Source: Bryobacteraceae bacterium
Lineage (GTDB): Bacteria > Acidobacteriota > Terriglobia > Bryobacterales > Bryobacteraceae
Length of the DNA: 33,278 nucleotides
Direction: 5' to 3'
Assembly (NCBI GenBank): GCA_030039005.1
Contig: JASHQT010000034.1
Coordinates: 1-33,278, forward strand
Shown: piece after piece, positions 32,803 through 33,278 of the stretch
How the letters are laid out: the number at the start of each line of letters is the position of its first letter
How positions within the stretch are numbered: the stretch's first letter is position 1
Position numbers and translations under genes: made by a program
The notes under the pieces: generated by a model
The model's database searches: none
Seen by the model: the letters and a program-made list of their open reading frames with translations, nothing else
What the model was told of the DNA's origin: nothing

Positions 32803-33278
32803 AGGCGCCGAACCGCCCAGCCGGCGGTCATGAGAAGTGCCAACAAGAGGATGGCAGCCCAACGCGGTTCGGGAACCGGGGTGAAGTCGAGCTGCAACGA
32901 TAGGTCCTCTGAGTTCGTAACATTGATCCCGATTGGTGCAAATATGCCATCGCCGTCGGAGGCCGTAAGAGTGTATACACCCGGTGCGAGCAAAAACGTA
33001 TCCCCGAAATTCCCCGAACAACCCGAACACAGAGGGAGCAGAGGAAGCGGAAAAGAGGGAGAGGTGGTATCCAAATCGAACCCCGGCCCAATCAATGAAA
33101 AGGCCATATTCTGAGAGAACGTTGGGAACAGACCCATTCCGCCTTCGTCGGTGCTCGCCGACCCCGTAAGATCCACTAAAGAAGGCGCGCTGAGGTCGAA
33201 CTGAAAAGTGAAGTCGTTGGTCCCCTGCGCCTGACCGCCATCCACGGGCGACAAAAAACCTGTCGCTCCCGTGGCGAT
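32784..33278 (-). CDS. PEP-CTERM sorting domain protein, partial (N-terminus outside window)
   Basis: The last 164 residues of an exported protein; the frame is open to the window edge, so signal peptide and start lie outside. The visible body is a beta-rich, acidic domain (FTFQFDLSAPSLVDLTGSAS, GVYTLTASDGDGIF) with a Cys pair in LCSGCSGNFGDTF. It ends in the PEP-CTERM signal: VPEP, a hydrophobic helix (AAILLLALLMTAGW) and a basic tail (AVRRLH). The domain's layout resembles other short PEP-CTERM proteins that carry a jelly-roll-like domain. It should be processed by the same exosortase as the protein at 2892-3566. The two proteins are otherwise dissimilar. Confidence 0.88.
   Translation of the reverse strand: MATGATGFLSPVDGGQAQGTNDFTFQFDLSAPSLVDLTGSASTDEGGMGLFPTFSQNMAFSLIGPGFDLDTTSPSFPLPLLPLCSGCSGNFGDTFLLAPGVYTLTASDGDGIFAPIGINVTNSEDLSLQLDFTPVPEPRWAAILLLALLMTAGWAVRRLHAPYV

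Noticed and set aside
1..33278. CRISPR arrays, insertion sequences, tRNA or rRNA genes, prophage genes
   Set aside because: I read both strands and saw no regularly spaced repeats, transposase or integrase genes, or conserved structural RNA sequences. The only tandem repeats are the short ones listed.

Overview
The window is high-GC chromosomal DNA that looks like an acidobacterium of the Solibacter/Bryobacter lineage. I base this on lineage-typical families recognised by eye: a VWFA-related acidobacterial protein, an ATPase-less duplicated (ADOP-type) permease, a large Ig-like protein ending in the Solibacter-type TIGR03437 C-terminal domain, and PEP-CTERM proteins. No database search was possible, so the taxonomy is an inference.

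Layout. (1) 1-3566, minus strand: the edge of an envelope/exopolysaccharide locus with a truncated WecA/TagO-like sugar-phosphate transferase, a TPR lipoprotein and a PEP-CTERM protein. (2) 3834-5434: a decayed Uma2-family nuclease and a Gfo/Idh/MocA dehydrogenase. (3) 5499-9117, plus strand: two paralogous small membrane proteins in tandem, a rhomboid protease, the VWFA-like secreted protein and a stand-alone receiver protein. (4) 9140-13001, minus strand: a GT39-like membrane glycosyltransferase, a DUF3467 protein, an unknown protein and a membrane histidine kinase. (5) 13137-17149, minus strand: transketolase and a secreted subtilisin-like protease of unusual architecture. (6) 17204-20510, minus strand: five exported proteins in one apparent operon, four of them forming two paralogous pairs; a large permease diverges from it at 20645. 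(7) 23152-24025: an ECF sigma factor overlapping its zinc-finger anti-sigma gene. (8) 24060-24500, minus strand: a 91-aa unknown protein behind a folded leader with an intrinsic terminator, followed upstream by a tandem 19-bp repeat. (9) 24704-27561, minus strand: dciA-gatC-gatA-sod. (10) 27605-33278: an FAD oxidoreductase, the large Ig-like protein, a broken enolase-superfamily gene and a second, truncated PEP-CTERM protein.

The dominant theme is the cell envelope and secretion. More than half of the genes encode exported or membrane proteins; transketolase, GatCA, DciA and superoxide dismutase are the housekeeping core. The best candidate for something undescribed is the leader RNA at about 24366-24490. 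A three-way-junction-like fold with a GCAA tetraloop hairpin is followed by a terminator about 30 nt before an uncharacterised gene, and it matches no riboswitch class I could recall. Next are the tandem FSHWQVW membrane protein pair and the duplicated exported-protein operon.
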